From: DATLHO01 sp035539855
GTDB lineage: Bacteria; Bacteroidota; Ignavibacteria; OLB7
Assembly (NCBI GenBank): GCA_035539855.1
Contig: DATLHO010000048.1
Location: 1 to 9,405, forward strand
Reading direction: 5' to 3'
Length of the DNA stretch: 9,405 bases
Made by a program: the position numbers and the translations under genes
Shown here: piece by piece, positions 1 to 6,426 of the stretch
Position numbering within the stretch: position 1 is the first letter of the stretch
How the letters are laid out: each line of letters begins with the position of its first letter
The notes under the pieces: model-generated
Database searches by the model: none
What the model was told of the DNA's origin: nothing
What the model saw: only the letters and a program-made list of their open reading frames with translations

Positions 1-379
1 GCATGCCGATCGCGGCCTCGCGGCACATCAGCCAGGTGCCGCGCAGGTTCACGCGGATGACCGCGTCGAAGTCCTCGACGCTCATCCGCCAGATGACGCC
101 GTCGCGAATGATGCCCGCGTTGTTGACGAGCACGTCGATCGGACCGTGACGCTCGGCGACCGAAGCAAAGAGCGCGCGCACCTGCAACTCCTCGGCGACG
201 TCGCAACAAGCGTACGCCGCGGCGTCGAGTCGTCCGGCGATCTCGTTCCCTTCGTTGACGTCGAGGATGTCGGCGATCACGACGAAGCATCCCTCGCCGA
301 CGAGACGCGCGGCGATCGCGTGGCCGATGCCCTGCGCGCCGCCGGTGACGAGCGCGATGCGGCGTGCGTCAGACGGCAC
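1..379 (-). CDS. Short-chain dehydrogenase/reductase (SDR), N-terminal part, runs off left edge
   Basis: This is the first 126 residues of a classical SDR oxidoreductase, read on the minus strand from a GTG start. Visible motifs are the nucleotide-binding TGGAQGIG (residues 12-19), an acidic D37 at the end of the second beta strand (usually favouring NAD(H) over NADP(H)), CDV near residue 60, NNAG (86-89) and the structural or catalytic Asn in NLRGTW (111-116). The catalytic Ser and YxxxK lie beyond the edge. The GTG start is chosen because a GGAGG lies nine bases upstream and no better start precedes the glycine motif. The start overlaps the end of the hemerythrin-like gene by 11 bases, so it is probably the last visible cistron of the mocA-like/xdhC/hemerythrin operon. 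SDRs of this kind include FabG-like 3-oxoacyl reductases and BadH-type hydroxyacyl-CoA dehydrogenases of alicyclic acid degradation; the fragment cannot separate these. Confidence 0.88.
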   Translation of the reverse strand, partial: MPSDARRIALVTGGAQGIGHAIAARLVGEGCFVVIADILDVNEGNEIAGRLDAAAYACCDVAEELQVRALFASVAERHGPIDVLVNNAGIIRDGVIWRMSVEDFDAVIRVNLRGTWLMCREAAIGM

Positions 380-881
380 TGGCGTATGCCTCCAGGACGC
401 GCTTGCGACCGACGCCCCGCTCCTCGTCGCAATCGACGAAGAGGAATCCGATCCGCTCCTTGTCCGCGTCGGCGAGCATCTCGTCGGCGACGACGAAGAG
501 CTCGTCGTTCTCCGCGCTGATGTGATCGCAAAGCGCCGAAGCGTAACGGTCGAGGATGCTCTCGAGGTCGAGCCATTCGCCGGCGTCCAACGCGCTCTCG
601 GCGAGCGCGAGCGTCTCGCGGAACATCTCGTGGTGCTCGGTCAGATCACCGACGATGCTCTCGAGCATGGGTGCGAGCTCGCGCAGACGCGGGAAGAGCA
701 CCTGCTCCTCCTTCGCGTGATGGTAGCCGTCGGCGTACTCGCGGAAGAACGCGATGATCTCGCGCAGCTCGTCGCCGCGATCGGCGCGATCGCTCGCGTC
801 GAGCAGCGCGCGCATGCGGTCGATCATCGCCATGATCGTCTCGTGCTCGTCATAGAGCTGCTGGAGTGTCGGAGAGATCAT
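369..881 (-). CDS. Hemerythrin HHE cation-binding domain protein
   Basis: The 170-residue protein is soluble, highly charged and helical, with the spaced His/Glu pattern of a hemerythrin-type di-iron four-helix bundle. Candidate ligands are H13 (in DEHE), H54/H55 with E58/E59 (HHAKEEQVLFP), H83/H84 (TEHHEMF), and H120 with E124 (DHISAENDELF). No signal peptide or membrane segment is seen. Known members bind O2 or NO, handle iron, or act in oxidative stress responses; which applies here is not shown. The ATG at 881 is preferred over a GTG 15 bases upstream because it gives an ATGA overlap with the xdhC stop and has GAGG seven bases before it. It lies between xdhC and the SDR gene in one overlapping operon. 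A role in shielding oxygen-sensitive enzymes is only an inference from its place opposite a benzoyl-CoA reductase. Confidence 0.85.
   Translation of the reverse strand: MISPTLQQLYDEHETIMAMIDRMRALLDASDRADRGDELREIIAFFREYADGYHHAKEEQVLFPRLRELAPMLESIVGDLTEHHEMFRETLALAESALDAGEWLDLESILDRYASALCDHISAENDELFVVADEMLADADKERIGFLFVDCDEERGVGRKRVLEAYASAV
389..393 (-). promoter_or_regulatory. Ribosome binding site GGAGG for the SDR gene
   Basis: A minus-strand GGAGG lies inside the 3' end of the hemerythrin-like gene, nine bases before the GTG at 379-377. It decides the non-ATG start of the SDR gene, which is otherwise hard to place because no ATG precedes the nucleotide-binding motif. Confidence 0.6.
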
Positions 882-1711
882 CGGATTGCCTCGCACTTGA
901 GGTTCGTGAATTCGGAGATCGTCGCCGTCGCGTCGTGATTCCGCCGTCCGGTGTCCGCGCCGCGGCGATGCGCGACGAGGCGCGCGGCGATGCTCACGGC
1001 GATCTCGCCCGGCGTCGTCGCGCCGAGATCGAGACCGATCGGCATATCGACGCGGTCGAGCTGTTCGGCGGTCGCCCAGCGCTGTTCGAGGAAGAGCCGC
1101 CGCGTCACCGCGACCTTGCGCCGGCTACCGATCATGCCGCAGTAGGCGTGCGGCCGCTCGAGCGCGCGCCGCAGGATCGCGCGGTCGAGCGCGTGGCTGT
1201 GCGTCGTGATCACGACGTGCGTGTGGCGATCCCACCAGAGCGTGGGGATCGTCTCCTCCGGCCCGGCGACGATGAGCGTTGCATCCGATGCCTGCCACCC
1301 TTCGAAGATCCCCGGCCGGTCGTCGATGATCGTGAGCTCGAACGGCAGCATCGAGCAGACCGTCGCGAGCGCAGCGCCGACGTGGCCGGCGCCGAAGATG
1401 TACAACCGGTCGACGGCCGCGATCGGGCGGATGAAGACCTGCACCGTGCCGCCGCAGCACATCGCGTGGTCGCGCACGAGCCGGTGCTCCCACAGCAGCG
1501 GCCGGTCGTCGGCGATCGCCTGCAGCGCCTGCGCGATCACCGCCAGCTCGAGCGCGCCGACGGGATCTCGAGCGGCACCGTCGGCGCGCACGACCATCGA
1601 CGCTCCGGCCTTCGCCGGCGTCGAGCCCTCCGTCCTGACGACCATGCAGAGCGCGGCGTCGACGTTCGCGGCGCGGAGCTCGGCGAGCTGTCCGGGCAGG
1701 TCACGCGGCAT
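878..1711 (-). CDS. xdhC: XdhC/CoxI-family molybdenum-cofactor maturation protein
   Basis: The 277-residue protein has the two parts typical of XdhC. The N-terminal XdhC/CoxI domain shows GSTPAKAG (29-36) and CCGGTVQVFI (85-94). The C-terminal Rossmann domain shows FGAGHVG (106-112), an acidic pair at 130-131, THSHALD (170-176), CGMIGSRRK (191-199) and GATTPGEIAVSI (230-241). XdhC proteins bind molybdenum cofactor, promote its sulfuration and hand it to apo-enzymes of the xanthine dehydrogenase family; this one should act in the cytosol. The start has a strong GGAGG (1718-1722) six bases upstream. It overlaps the end of the upstream mocA-like gene by 11 bases, and its own stop overlaps the hemerythrin-like start as ATGA. 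Pairing with a MocA-like gene supports the call. The target molybdoenzyme is not in the window. Confidence 0.9.
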   Translation of the reverse strand: MPRDLPGQLAELRAANVDAALCMVVRTEGSTPAKAGASMVVRADGAARDPVGALELAVIAQALQAIADDRPLLWEHRLVRDHAMCCGGTVQVFIRPIAAVDRLYIFGAGHVGAALATVCSMLPFELTIIDDRPGIFEGWQASDATLIVAGPEETIPTLWWDRHTHVVITTHSHALDRAILRRALERPHAYCGMIGSRRKVAVTRRLFLEQRWATAEQLDRVDMPIGLDLGATTPGEIAVSIAARLVAHRRGADTGRRNHDATATISEFTNLKCEAIR

Positions 1712-2381
1712 CGGATGCCTCCGCCGAAACGTGGAGCCGGTAGAGCTCCGGTGTGTTGATGTTGAGCTCGCAGCGACTCTCGCCGACGTCGGCGAGCGTG
1801 CGCTCGAAGCCGGCGAGAGCCTCGCGCAGCGTCCTCGAGCGTCGGTCGGACCGCAGCGCCGCGGCGACCGCGGGGGCGACGAGCAGCGGGTGCCCGCCGC
1901 GCCCGCCGAGGTCGGGAGCCGCGTAGCCGTGCGGACCGAGACGCTCGAGGAGCGCGCGCAGCACCGGGGGGGTCACAAAGGGTCGGTCGACGTCCTGCAG
2001 GAAGACCGCGGAGCCGGCCGCGGGCGTCTCGAGCCCGATCCGGATCGACGAGAGCCGGTCGCCGTCGGGGTCGCGGTTGATCGCCAGGCGTAGCGATGCC
2101 GGAGGGGGAGTGGCCGGCGCGCGCGCCAAGCCCAGGGCCAGCCGCGAGACCGCGGGGGAGAGCACGAGCACCACGTCGCAGCCGATCGACGAGTACACAT
2201 CCACAAGGTGGTCGAGGAACGTGCGCGAGCCGGAGAAGGGCAGGAGCGCCTTCGGGAAGCCCATGCGACGCGAGGCTCCGGCGGCCAGAATGATGGCCGT
2301 CGCCGGGCGATCGCCGGCTTTCGTGGCGGCGAAAGCGGCGATTTTCGCGGGGTATCCTCGTTCCCTAGGGGAATTCCTCAT
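1701..2381 (-). CDS. mocA: MocA/MobA-like molybdenum cofactor nucleotidyltransferase
   Basis: The 226-residue protein is a GT-A-fold nucleotidyltransferase. It has the signature LAAGASRRMGFPK (32-44), which binds the NTP, an acidic metal site QDVDRP (129-134), GGRGGHPLLV (159-168) and NINTPELY (207-214) near the end, as in MobA/MocA proteins. Family members join CTP or GTP to molybdopterin, giving the dinucleotide form of the cofactor. MocA (CTP) is favoured because it is coupled to xdhC and such pairs serve xanthine dehydrogenase-type enzymes, but MobA-type use of GTP is not excluded. The protein has an unusual leader of about 27 residues before the first beta strand. The ATG at 2381 is the last possible ATG, GTG or TTG start before the motif; an in-frame TTG lies at 2402. 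Neither has a clear Shine-Dalgarno sequence. It is the first gene of the leftward operon. Confidence 0.85.
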   Translation of the reverse strand: MRNSPRERGYPAKIAAFAATKAGDRPATAIILAAGASRRMGFPKALLPFSGSRTFLDHLVDVYSSIGCDVVLVLSPAVSRLALGLARAPATPPPASLRLAINRDPDGDRLSSIRIGLETPAAGSAVFLQDVDRPFVTPPVLRALLERLGPHGYAAPDLGGRGGHPLLVAPAVAAALRSDRRSRTLREALAGFERTLADVGESRCELNINTPELYRLHVSAEASDAA

Positions 2382-2385
2382 GGGA

Positions 2386-2402
2386 TTTGCAATCGTTTGC
2401 AA
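2386..2402. repeat. Direct repeat TTTGCAA, two copies with 10-base period
   Basis: TTTGCAA occurs at 2386-2392 and again at 2396-2402, one helical turn apart, and each copy contains the palindrome TTGCAA. In a GC-rich genome this paired AT-rich motif just upstream of the mocA-like ATG and in the divergent spacer looks like a regulator site. The cognate protein is unknown and none is encoded in the window. Confidence 0.45.
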
Positions 2403-2438
2403 GACTGTCTATCTTTCTGTAAGTAAAATTAGGTAAAT

Positions 2439-2459
2439 GGGTCTAATTATCCAAGACCC
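2439..2459. repeat. Inverted repeat GGGTCT-N9-AGACCC, possible operator
   Basis: Two perfect six-base arms flank a nine-base AT-rich centre (2445-2453), 33 bases before the bcrC start. The arms are 15 bases apart centre to centre, which could suit a dimeric regulator on DNA. As RNA it would form only a weak hairpin without a U run, so a terminator is unlikely. It may regulate the bcr operon; this rests on position and symmetry alone. Confidence 0.4.
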
Positions 2460-2492
2460 GGGAGCAGGCACCCGATTCACCGAGACGGAACC

Positions 2493-3683
2493 ATGGCACG
2501 ATCGATCGAGACCATCGTCGCGCAATGCCAGGAAGTCGCCTTCGATCTCCGCTATGGCCGGGCACTTGCCTGGAAGCGCGAGGCCGAAGGGAGGTTCATC
2601 GTCGGGCACCTGCCGATGTACGTTCCCCGCGAGATCGTCCACGCGCTCGGCGGCCTGCCGGTCGAGATCCTCGGCACCGGCGATCGGATGCAGATCATCA
2701 AGGGCGACGCCTACTTCCAATCGTACATCTGCCACCTGCCGCGAGGGGTGATCGAGCTGCTGACCAGCGGCGCGCTCGACGAGTTCGACGCGTTCCTCTT
2801 CCCGTCGATCTGCGACGTGATCCGCAACCTCTCCGGCATGTTCCAGCTCCTCCGCCCCGGACGCTTCGTCAAGTACCTCGACTTCCCGCAGAACTTCTCT
2901 CCCTCGGTCGGCGGCGCGTTCTACCGCCGCGAGCTCGAGTCGATCATCGACGGCATCCGCGCGGCGACCGGCGCGACGTTCTCCCCCGACGCGCTCGCGC
3001 ACTCGATCGGACTGTTCAACCGCAACCGCGAGCTGATCGAGCGCATCGTCACGCTGCGCGCGGACTACCCGTGGCGTCTCTCGGCCGTCGAGCTCTACAC
3101 GGTCGTCTGCGCCGGGCTGGCGATGCCGGTCGAGGAGCACAACGCGATCCTCGGCGAGGTCCTCGACGGAATGGACGAGGAGCGCGGCGTCGCGCTCGAC
3201 AACGTGCGCGTGGTCGTCAGCGGCGCATTCTGCGAGCAGCCGCCGATCGGTCTGATCCGCACGATCGAGATGGCCGGCTGCTACATCGTCGACGACGACT
3301 TCCTCGTCGGCTCGCGATGGATCGACGGACCGATCGCGACCGACACCGGCGACCCCGTCGGCGCGCTCGTCGACGCCTACCTCGAGCGCAGCACGTTCTC
3401 CTCGTCGGTCTATGACGCCGGCAACCCCAAGTCCGCGCGCCTGATCGACCTCGTCCGCCGCCGCCGCGCCGACGGCGTCATCTTTGCCGCGCCCGGCTTC
3501 TGCGACCCGGCGCTGCTCGACCGGCCCGCCATGCAGAACGCGCTCGATGCCGCCGCCATTCGCACGATCGCGTTTCAGTACACCGAGAACACCGGCCAGT
3601 TCAAGGTCATCAAGGAACAGGTCGGCGCGTTCTCGGATTCGATCAAGCTCTGGGACGAGCCAGCACTCCAGGAGACGCCATGA
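2493..3683 (+). CDS. bcrC: Benzoyl-CoA reductase, subunit C (BcrC/BadD/BzdN type)
   Basis: The 396-residue protein belongs to the 2-hydroxyacyl-CoA dehydratase D-component family and is one of the two iron-sulfur subunits of class I benzoyl-CoA reductase. With BcrB it binds benzoyl-CoA and reduces the ring to a cyclohexadiene-carboxyl-CoA in the cytosol, using electrons from the BcrAD module. Likely [4Fe-4S] ligands are C80 (QSYICHLPRG), C107 (FPSICDVIRN) and C337 (PGFCDPALLDRP). The C-terminal stretch with ENTGQF, IKEQ and FSDSIKLW is what I recognise as BcrC-like rather than dehydratase-like. Length fits the family (about 380-400). The ATG at 2493 has only a weak GGA upstream. Its stop overlaps the bcrB start as ATGA. 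It is the first gene of the rightward operon. A reductase for a related arene-CoA such as methylbenzoyl-CoA is possible. Confidence 0.9.
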   Translation: MARSIETIVAQCQEVAFDLRYGRALAWKREAEGRFIVGHLPMYVPREIVHALGGLPVEILGTGDRMQIIKGDAYFQSYICHLPRGVIELLTSGALDEFDAFLFPSICDVIRNLSGMFQLLRPGRFVKYLDFPQNFSPSVGGAFYRRELESIIDGIRAATGATFSPDALAHSIGLFNRNRELIERIVTLRADYPWRLSAVELYTVVCAGLAMPVEEHNAILGEVLDGMDEERGVALDNVRVVVSGAFCEQPPIGLIRTIEMAGCYIVDDDFLVGSRWIDGPIATDTGDPVGALVDAYLERSTFSSSVYDAGNPKSARLIDLVRRRRADGVIFAAPGFCDPALLDRPAMQNALDAAAIRTIAFQYTENTGQFKVIKEQVGAFSDSIKLWDEPALQETP

Positions 3684-5002
3684 GCATCGCACAGCCGAAA
3701 GCGGCGCCCCCCGTTCGCCCCGTCGTCAAGGAGCGCAGCATGGTCCTGCAGAAGGAGATGCTCGCCGACCAGTTCCGCGCGCTGACCGCAGCGAAGGAGA
3801 CCGGCCGGAAGGTCGTCTACACGTTCGTGCCCGGGAATCTCTCGGAGCTCATCCAGGCCTTCGACATGCTCCCGGTCTACCCCGAGATCAACGCCCTGCA
3901 GTGGGGGATGCGAAAGGGGTCGGCGGGATTGATTCGCGATGCCGAGAACTACGGCTTCTCGGAGGATGTCTGCACCTACGTCAAGTGCGACATCGGGATG
4001 TTCCTCAACGGCAACGAGGGTCCCACAGGCGAGCGCCTGCCGCCGCCGGACCTGTTGCTGCTGAGCTACACCGGCTGCTTCACGTTCATGAAGTGGTTCG
4101 AGAGCCTGCAGAAGCTCTACCCCGGCGTGCCCACCGCGATGCTGCACACCCCGTACGTCGCCGACGGCGTCGTCACCGACGACATGGTCGAGTACATGGT
4201 GCGCCAGCTTCGCGACGAGGTGATTCCGAAGATGGAGGCGGTCAGCGGACGACGCTACGACGAGTCGAAGCTGGCCGTTCACCTGGGCCTCGCGGCCGAG
4301 GCGGAGGATCTGATCGTGAAGATCTTCGAGAGCACGCGCGCGGTGCCCTCGCCGATCGACGCGTACTTCGCCGGCGTGTACTACATCGGTCCGGTCAACG
4401 CGGGATTTCGCGGCACGCCGGCCGCGGTCGAGTACTACCGGCAGCTCCACGAGGAGGTCTCCGAGCGCGCCCGCGCCGGACGCACGCCGATCACGCCGGA
4501 GGGCGAGCTCGACGAGGAGCGCTTCCGGCTCGTCGTCGAGGGTCCGCCGAACTGGACGCACTTCCGCGAGTTCTGGAAGCTGTTCTACGACATGGGCGCG
4601 GTCGTCGTGGCCTCGTCGTACACGAAGGTCGGCGGCGTCTTCGACGACGGCTTCCGCCACGATCCCGACCGACCGCTCGAGAGTCTCGCGCGCTACTGCC
4701 TCACCTGCTACACGAACCTTAGTCTGCCGACGCGCATCGAGATGCTCGAGCGCGCGATCGTCGACTACCGCGCCGACGGCTTCCTGATCAACTCGATCAA
4801 GAGCTGCAACTCGTTCTCCGCCGGTCAGCTCCTGATCATGCGCGAGCTCGAGGGACGGCTGAGCATCCCGGTGTCGTTCATCGAGTCCGATCTGGTCGAC
4901 CCGCGCTACTTCTCGTACGCGAACATCAAGAACCGGCTCGACTCCTTCTTCCAGGTCATGGAGCAGCGCAAGGCGCTCGCCCGGACGGTCGAGGTATCAT
5001 GA
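3680..5002 (+). CDS. bcrB: Benzoyl-CoA reductase, subunit B (BcrB/BadE/BzdO type)
   Basis: The 440-residue protein is the second iron-sulfur subunit of the substrate-reducing BcrBC module. Probable cluster ligands are C98 (SEDVCTYVKCD), C133 (YTGCFTFMKWF) and C376 (IKSCNSFSAG), with further cysteines at 103, 340 and 343. Stretches I recognise from BcrB proteins are PPNWTHFREFWKLFYDMG (289-306), the segment around residues 315-328 (KVGGVFDDGFRHDP) and ESDLVDPRYFSYANIKNRL (402-420). The length matches known BcrB. It starts with an ATGA overlap on bcrC and has GGAG five bases before the ATG, so the two partner subunits are translationally coupled; it ends with an ATGA overlap into bcrA. The N-terminal 20 residues are Pro/Ala-rich and probably disordered. 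Confidence in subunit identity is high; the exact arene substrate is inferred. Confidence 0.92.
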   Translation: MSIAQPKAAPPVRPVVKERSMVLQKEMLADQFRALTAAKETGRKVVYTFVPGNLSELIQAFDMLPVYPEINALQWGMRKGSAGLIRDAENYGFSEDVCTYVKCDIGMFLNGNEGPTGERLPPPDLLLLSYTGCFTFMKWFESLQKLYPGVPTAMLHTPYVADGVVTDDMVEYMVRQLRDEVIPKMEAVSGRRYDESKLAVHLGLAAEAEDLIVKIFESTRAVPSPIDAYFAGVYYIGPVNAGFRGTPAAVEYYRQLHEEVSERARAGRTPITPEGELDEERFRLVVEGPPNWTHFREFWKLFYDMGAVVVASSYTKVGGVFDDGFRHDPDRPLESLARYCLTCYTNLSLPTRIEMLERAIVDYRADGFLINSIKSCNSFSAGQLLIMRELEGRLSIPVSFIESDLVDPRYFSYANIKNRLDSFFQVMEQRKALARTVEVS

Positions 5003-6426
5003 ACAAGTTCTATCTCGGCATCGACCTCGGCTCGACGACATCGAAGGCGATCATCGTCAACCAGAACGACGAGATCATCGGCCGCGGCATCACGAACACG
5101 CGCGCCAACTACGAGGTCGCCGCGGAGATCGCGCGCCTCGAGGCGATCTACGACGCGCGCTTTGCGCTGATGAAGCGATCGATGCACGCGGAGATCGAGG
5201 CCTCGCCCGAGCTCGCGCGCTACATCTCCGATCTCGAGGAGGTCTTCCGCTACCTCGAGTTCCGCACGCGCGCCTACCGGCTCAACCGCCAGATGGCCGA
5301 CACGACCGCGACGTACTTCGCGCCCGAGCGGCAGCCGTCGATCCTCGCGGCGCTCGGGACGGTCTTCGCGCAGGTCATCGCCGACGTCAAGGCGCAGTAC
5401 CTGCAGTCGGCGCTCGGCGCGAAGAGCCAGTTCTTCCGCGACATCTTCTTCGAGCAGTACAACGCGCGCGTCGCCGAGCTCGGCTCCGGATACTACGACC
5501 CGATGATGACGCTCTTCGACAAGAGCATCACGCCGGTCGAGAACGAGATCATCCCGTTCGACTTCGTCGCGCTCGTGCATGAGGCGATGGAAGTGCTCCG
5601 GGAGAAGTACGCAGAGCTCGCCGATCGTCCCCCGTCGCGAGCGTCGTCCTTCGACCCGGAGCTCGATCTTCTGATGGGCAACGTCGCGCGCGCCGGCGAC
5701 CCCATCCGCCGCTACATCGACCGCATCGCCGAGCAGGAGATTCCGATCGCGAACATGGTCGGCACCGGCTACGGCCGCGCGCTGCTGCCGTTCCCGAAGG
5801 AGTGCATCCGCTCGGAGATCCTCTGCCACGCCTACGGCGCGCACGCGTGCTTCCCCGAGACGCGCACCGTGCTCGACATCGGCGGGCAGGACACGAAGGC
5901 GATCCAGGTCGACGCGCAGGGACTGGTCACGAGCTTCCAGATGAACGACCGCTGCGCGGCCGGCTGCGGGCGCTACCTCGGTTACATCGCCGACGAGCTC
6001 GGCATCACGCTCAACGAGCTCGGCACGACCGCGCTCGCCTCGCAGCAGGACGCGACCATCTGCAGCACCTGCACGGTCTTCGCCGGCGCCGAGCTGCGCG
6101 AGCTGCAGAACCTCGGCGTGCCGCGAGCGGACATCCTCGGCGGACTGCACAAGGCGATCGTCACGCGCGCGATGTCGCTGCTGGCGCGCTCCGGCGGCGT
6201 GCGCAACGAGTTCACGTTCACCGGCGGCGTCGCGCGCAACCCCGCAGTGCTCAAGTACCTCGACGGGTTCGCCCGCGAGCACTACGGCGCCGACCTGACG
6301 ATCAACATCCATCACGACTCGATCTTCATGGGCGCCCTCGGCGCCGCGATGTTCGCCTGCCGCAACATCGCCGCCGAGCTTCCCCGCCAGACGCGCCGCG
6401 TCGCCGCGGCGGAGGAGACGCCATGA
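4999..6426 (+). CDS. bcrA: Benzoyl-CoA reductase, ATPase subunit A (BcrA/BadF type)
   Basis: The 475-residue protein is one half of the ATP-driven electron activator, of the ASKHA (acetate and sugar kinase/Hsp70/actin) fold. It has the phosphate-1 motif GIDLGSTTSK (7-16), phosphate-2 DIGGQDTK (293-300), the cluster loops NDRCAAGCGRYL (316-327) and CSTCTVFAGAEL (355-366), and the adenosine motif FTGGVARN (407-414). C319 and C358 match the two cysteines by which each activator subunit holds the [4Fe-4S] shared with its partner, here BcrD; C323 and C355 are extra cysteines nearby. Between the first ATPase motif and residue 250 it carries the long insert seen in BcrA but not in BcrD or dehydratase activators, making it somewhat longer than my recollection of Thauera BcrA (about 440). 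ATGA overlaps join it to bcrB and bcrD; GAGG lies four bases before the start. Confidence 0.92.
   Translation: MNKFYLGIDLGSTTSKAIIVNQNDEIIGRGITNTRANYEVAAEIARLEAIYDARFALMKRSMHAEIEASPELARYISDLEEVFRYLEFRTRAYRLNRQMADTTATYFAPERQPSILAALGTVFAQVIADVKAQYLQSALGAKSQFFRDIFFEQYNARVAELGSGYYDPMMTLFDKSITPVENEIIPFDFVALVHEAMEVLREKYAELADRPPSRASSFDPELDLLMGNVARAGDPIRRYIDRIAEQEIPIANMVGTGYGRALLPFPKECIRSEILCHAYGAHACFPETRTVLDIGGQDTKAIQVDAQGLVTSFQMNDRCAAGCGRYLGYIADELGITLNELGTTALASQQDATICSTCTVFAGAELRELQNLGVPRADILGGLHKAIVTRAMSLLARSGGVRNEFTFTGGVARNPAVLKYLDGFAREHYGADLTINIHHDSIFMGALGAAMFACRNIAAELPRQTRRVAAAEETP

Larger units (their letters stand above)
2382..2492. promoter_or_regulatory. Divergent promoter region between the mocA-like and bcr operons
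   Basis: These 111 bases separate the first genes of two diverging operons and are much richer in A+T than anything else in the window, especially about 2403-2452. Promoters for both directions should lie here. A plausible rightward -10 element is TAAAAT at 2424-2429, but no good -35 lies at the usual distance, so the exact promoter is uncertain and an activator may be needed. The region also holds the two repeat motifs listed separately. No leader peptide or riboswitch was recognised. Confidence 0.6.

Noticed and set aside
866..2093. Plus-strand open frames (297 and 295 codons) across the xdhC and mocA-like region
   Set aside because: They are shadows opposite well-supported minus-strand genes with full family motifs and ribosome binding sites.
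2439..2459. Inverted repeat read as a transcription terminator
   Set aside because: The six-base stem with a nine-base loop is weak, no U run follows, and it lies between divergent starts where no transcript should end.
2409..3692. Long minus-strand open frame (427 codons) opposite bcrC
   Set aside because: Its product is a low-complexity Arg/Asp/Glu/Val-rich mirror of a GC-rich coding strand, with no recognisable domain; bcrC on the plus strand has clear family motifs.
4906..6315. Minus-strand open frame (469 codons) opposite bcrA
   Set aside because: It is compositionally biased, lacks any motif and overlaps the strongly supported bcrA almost fully.
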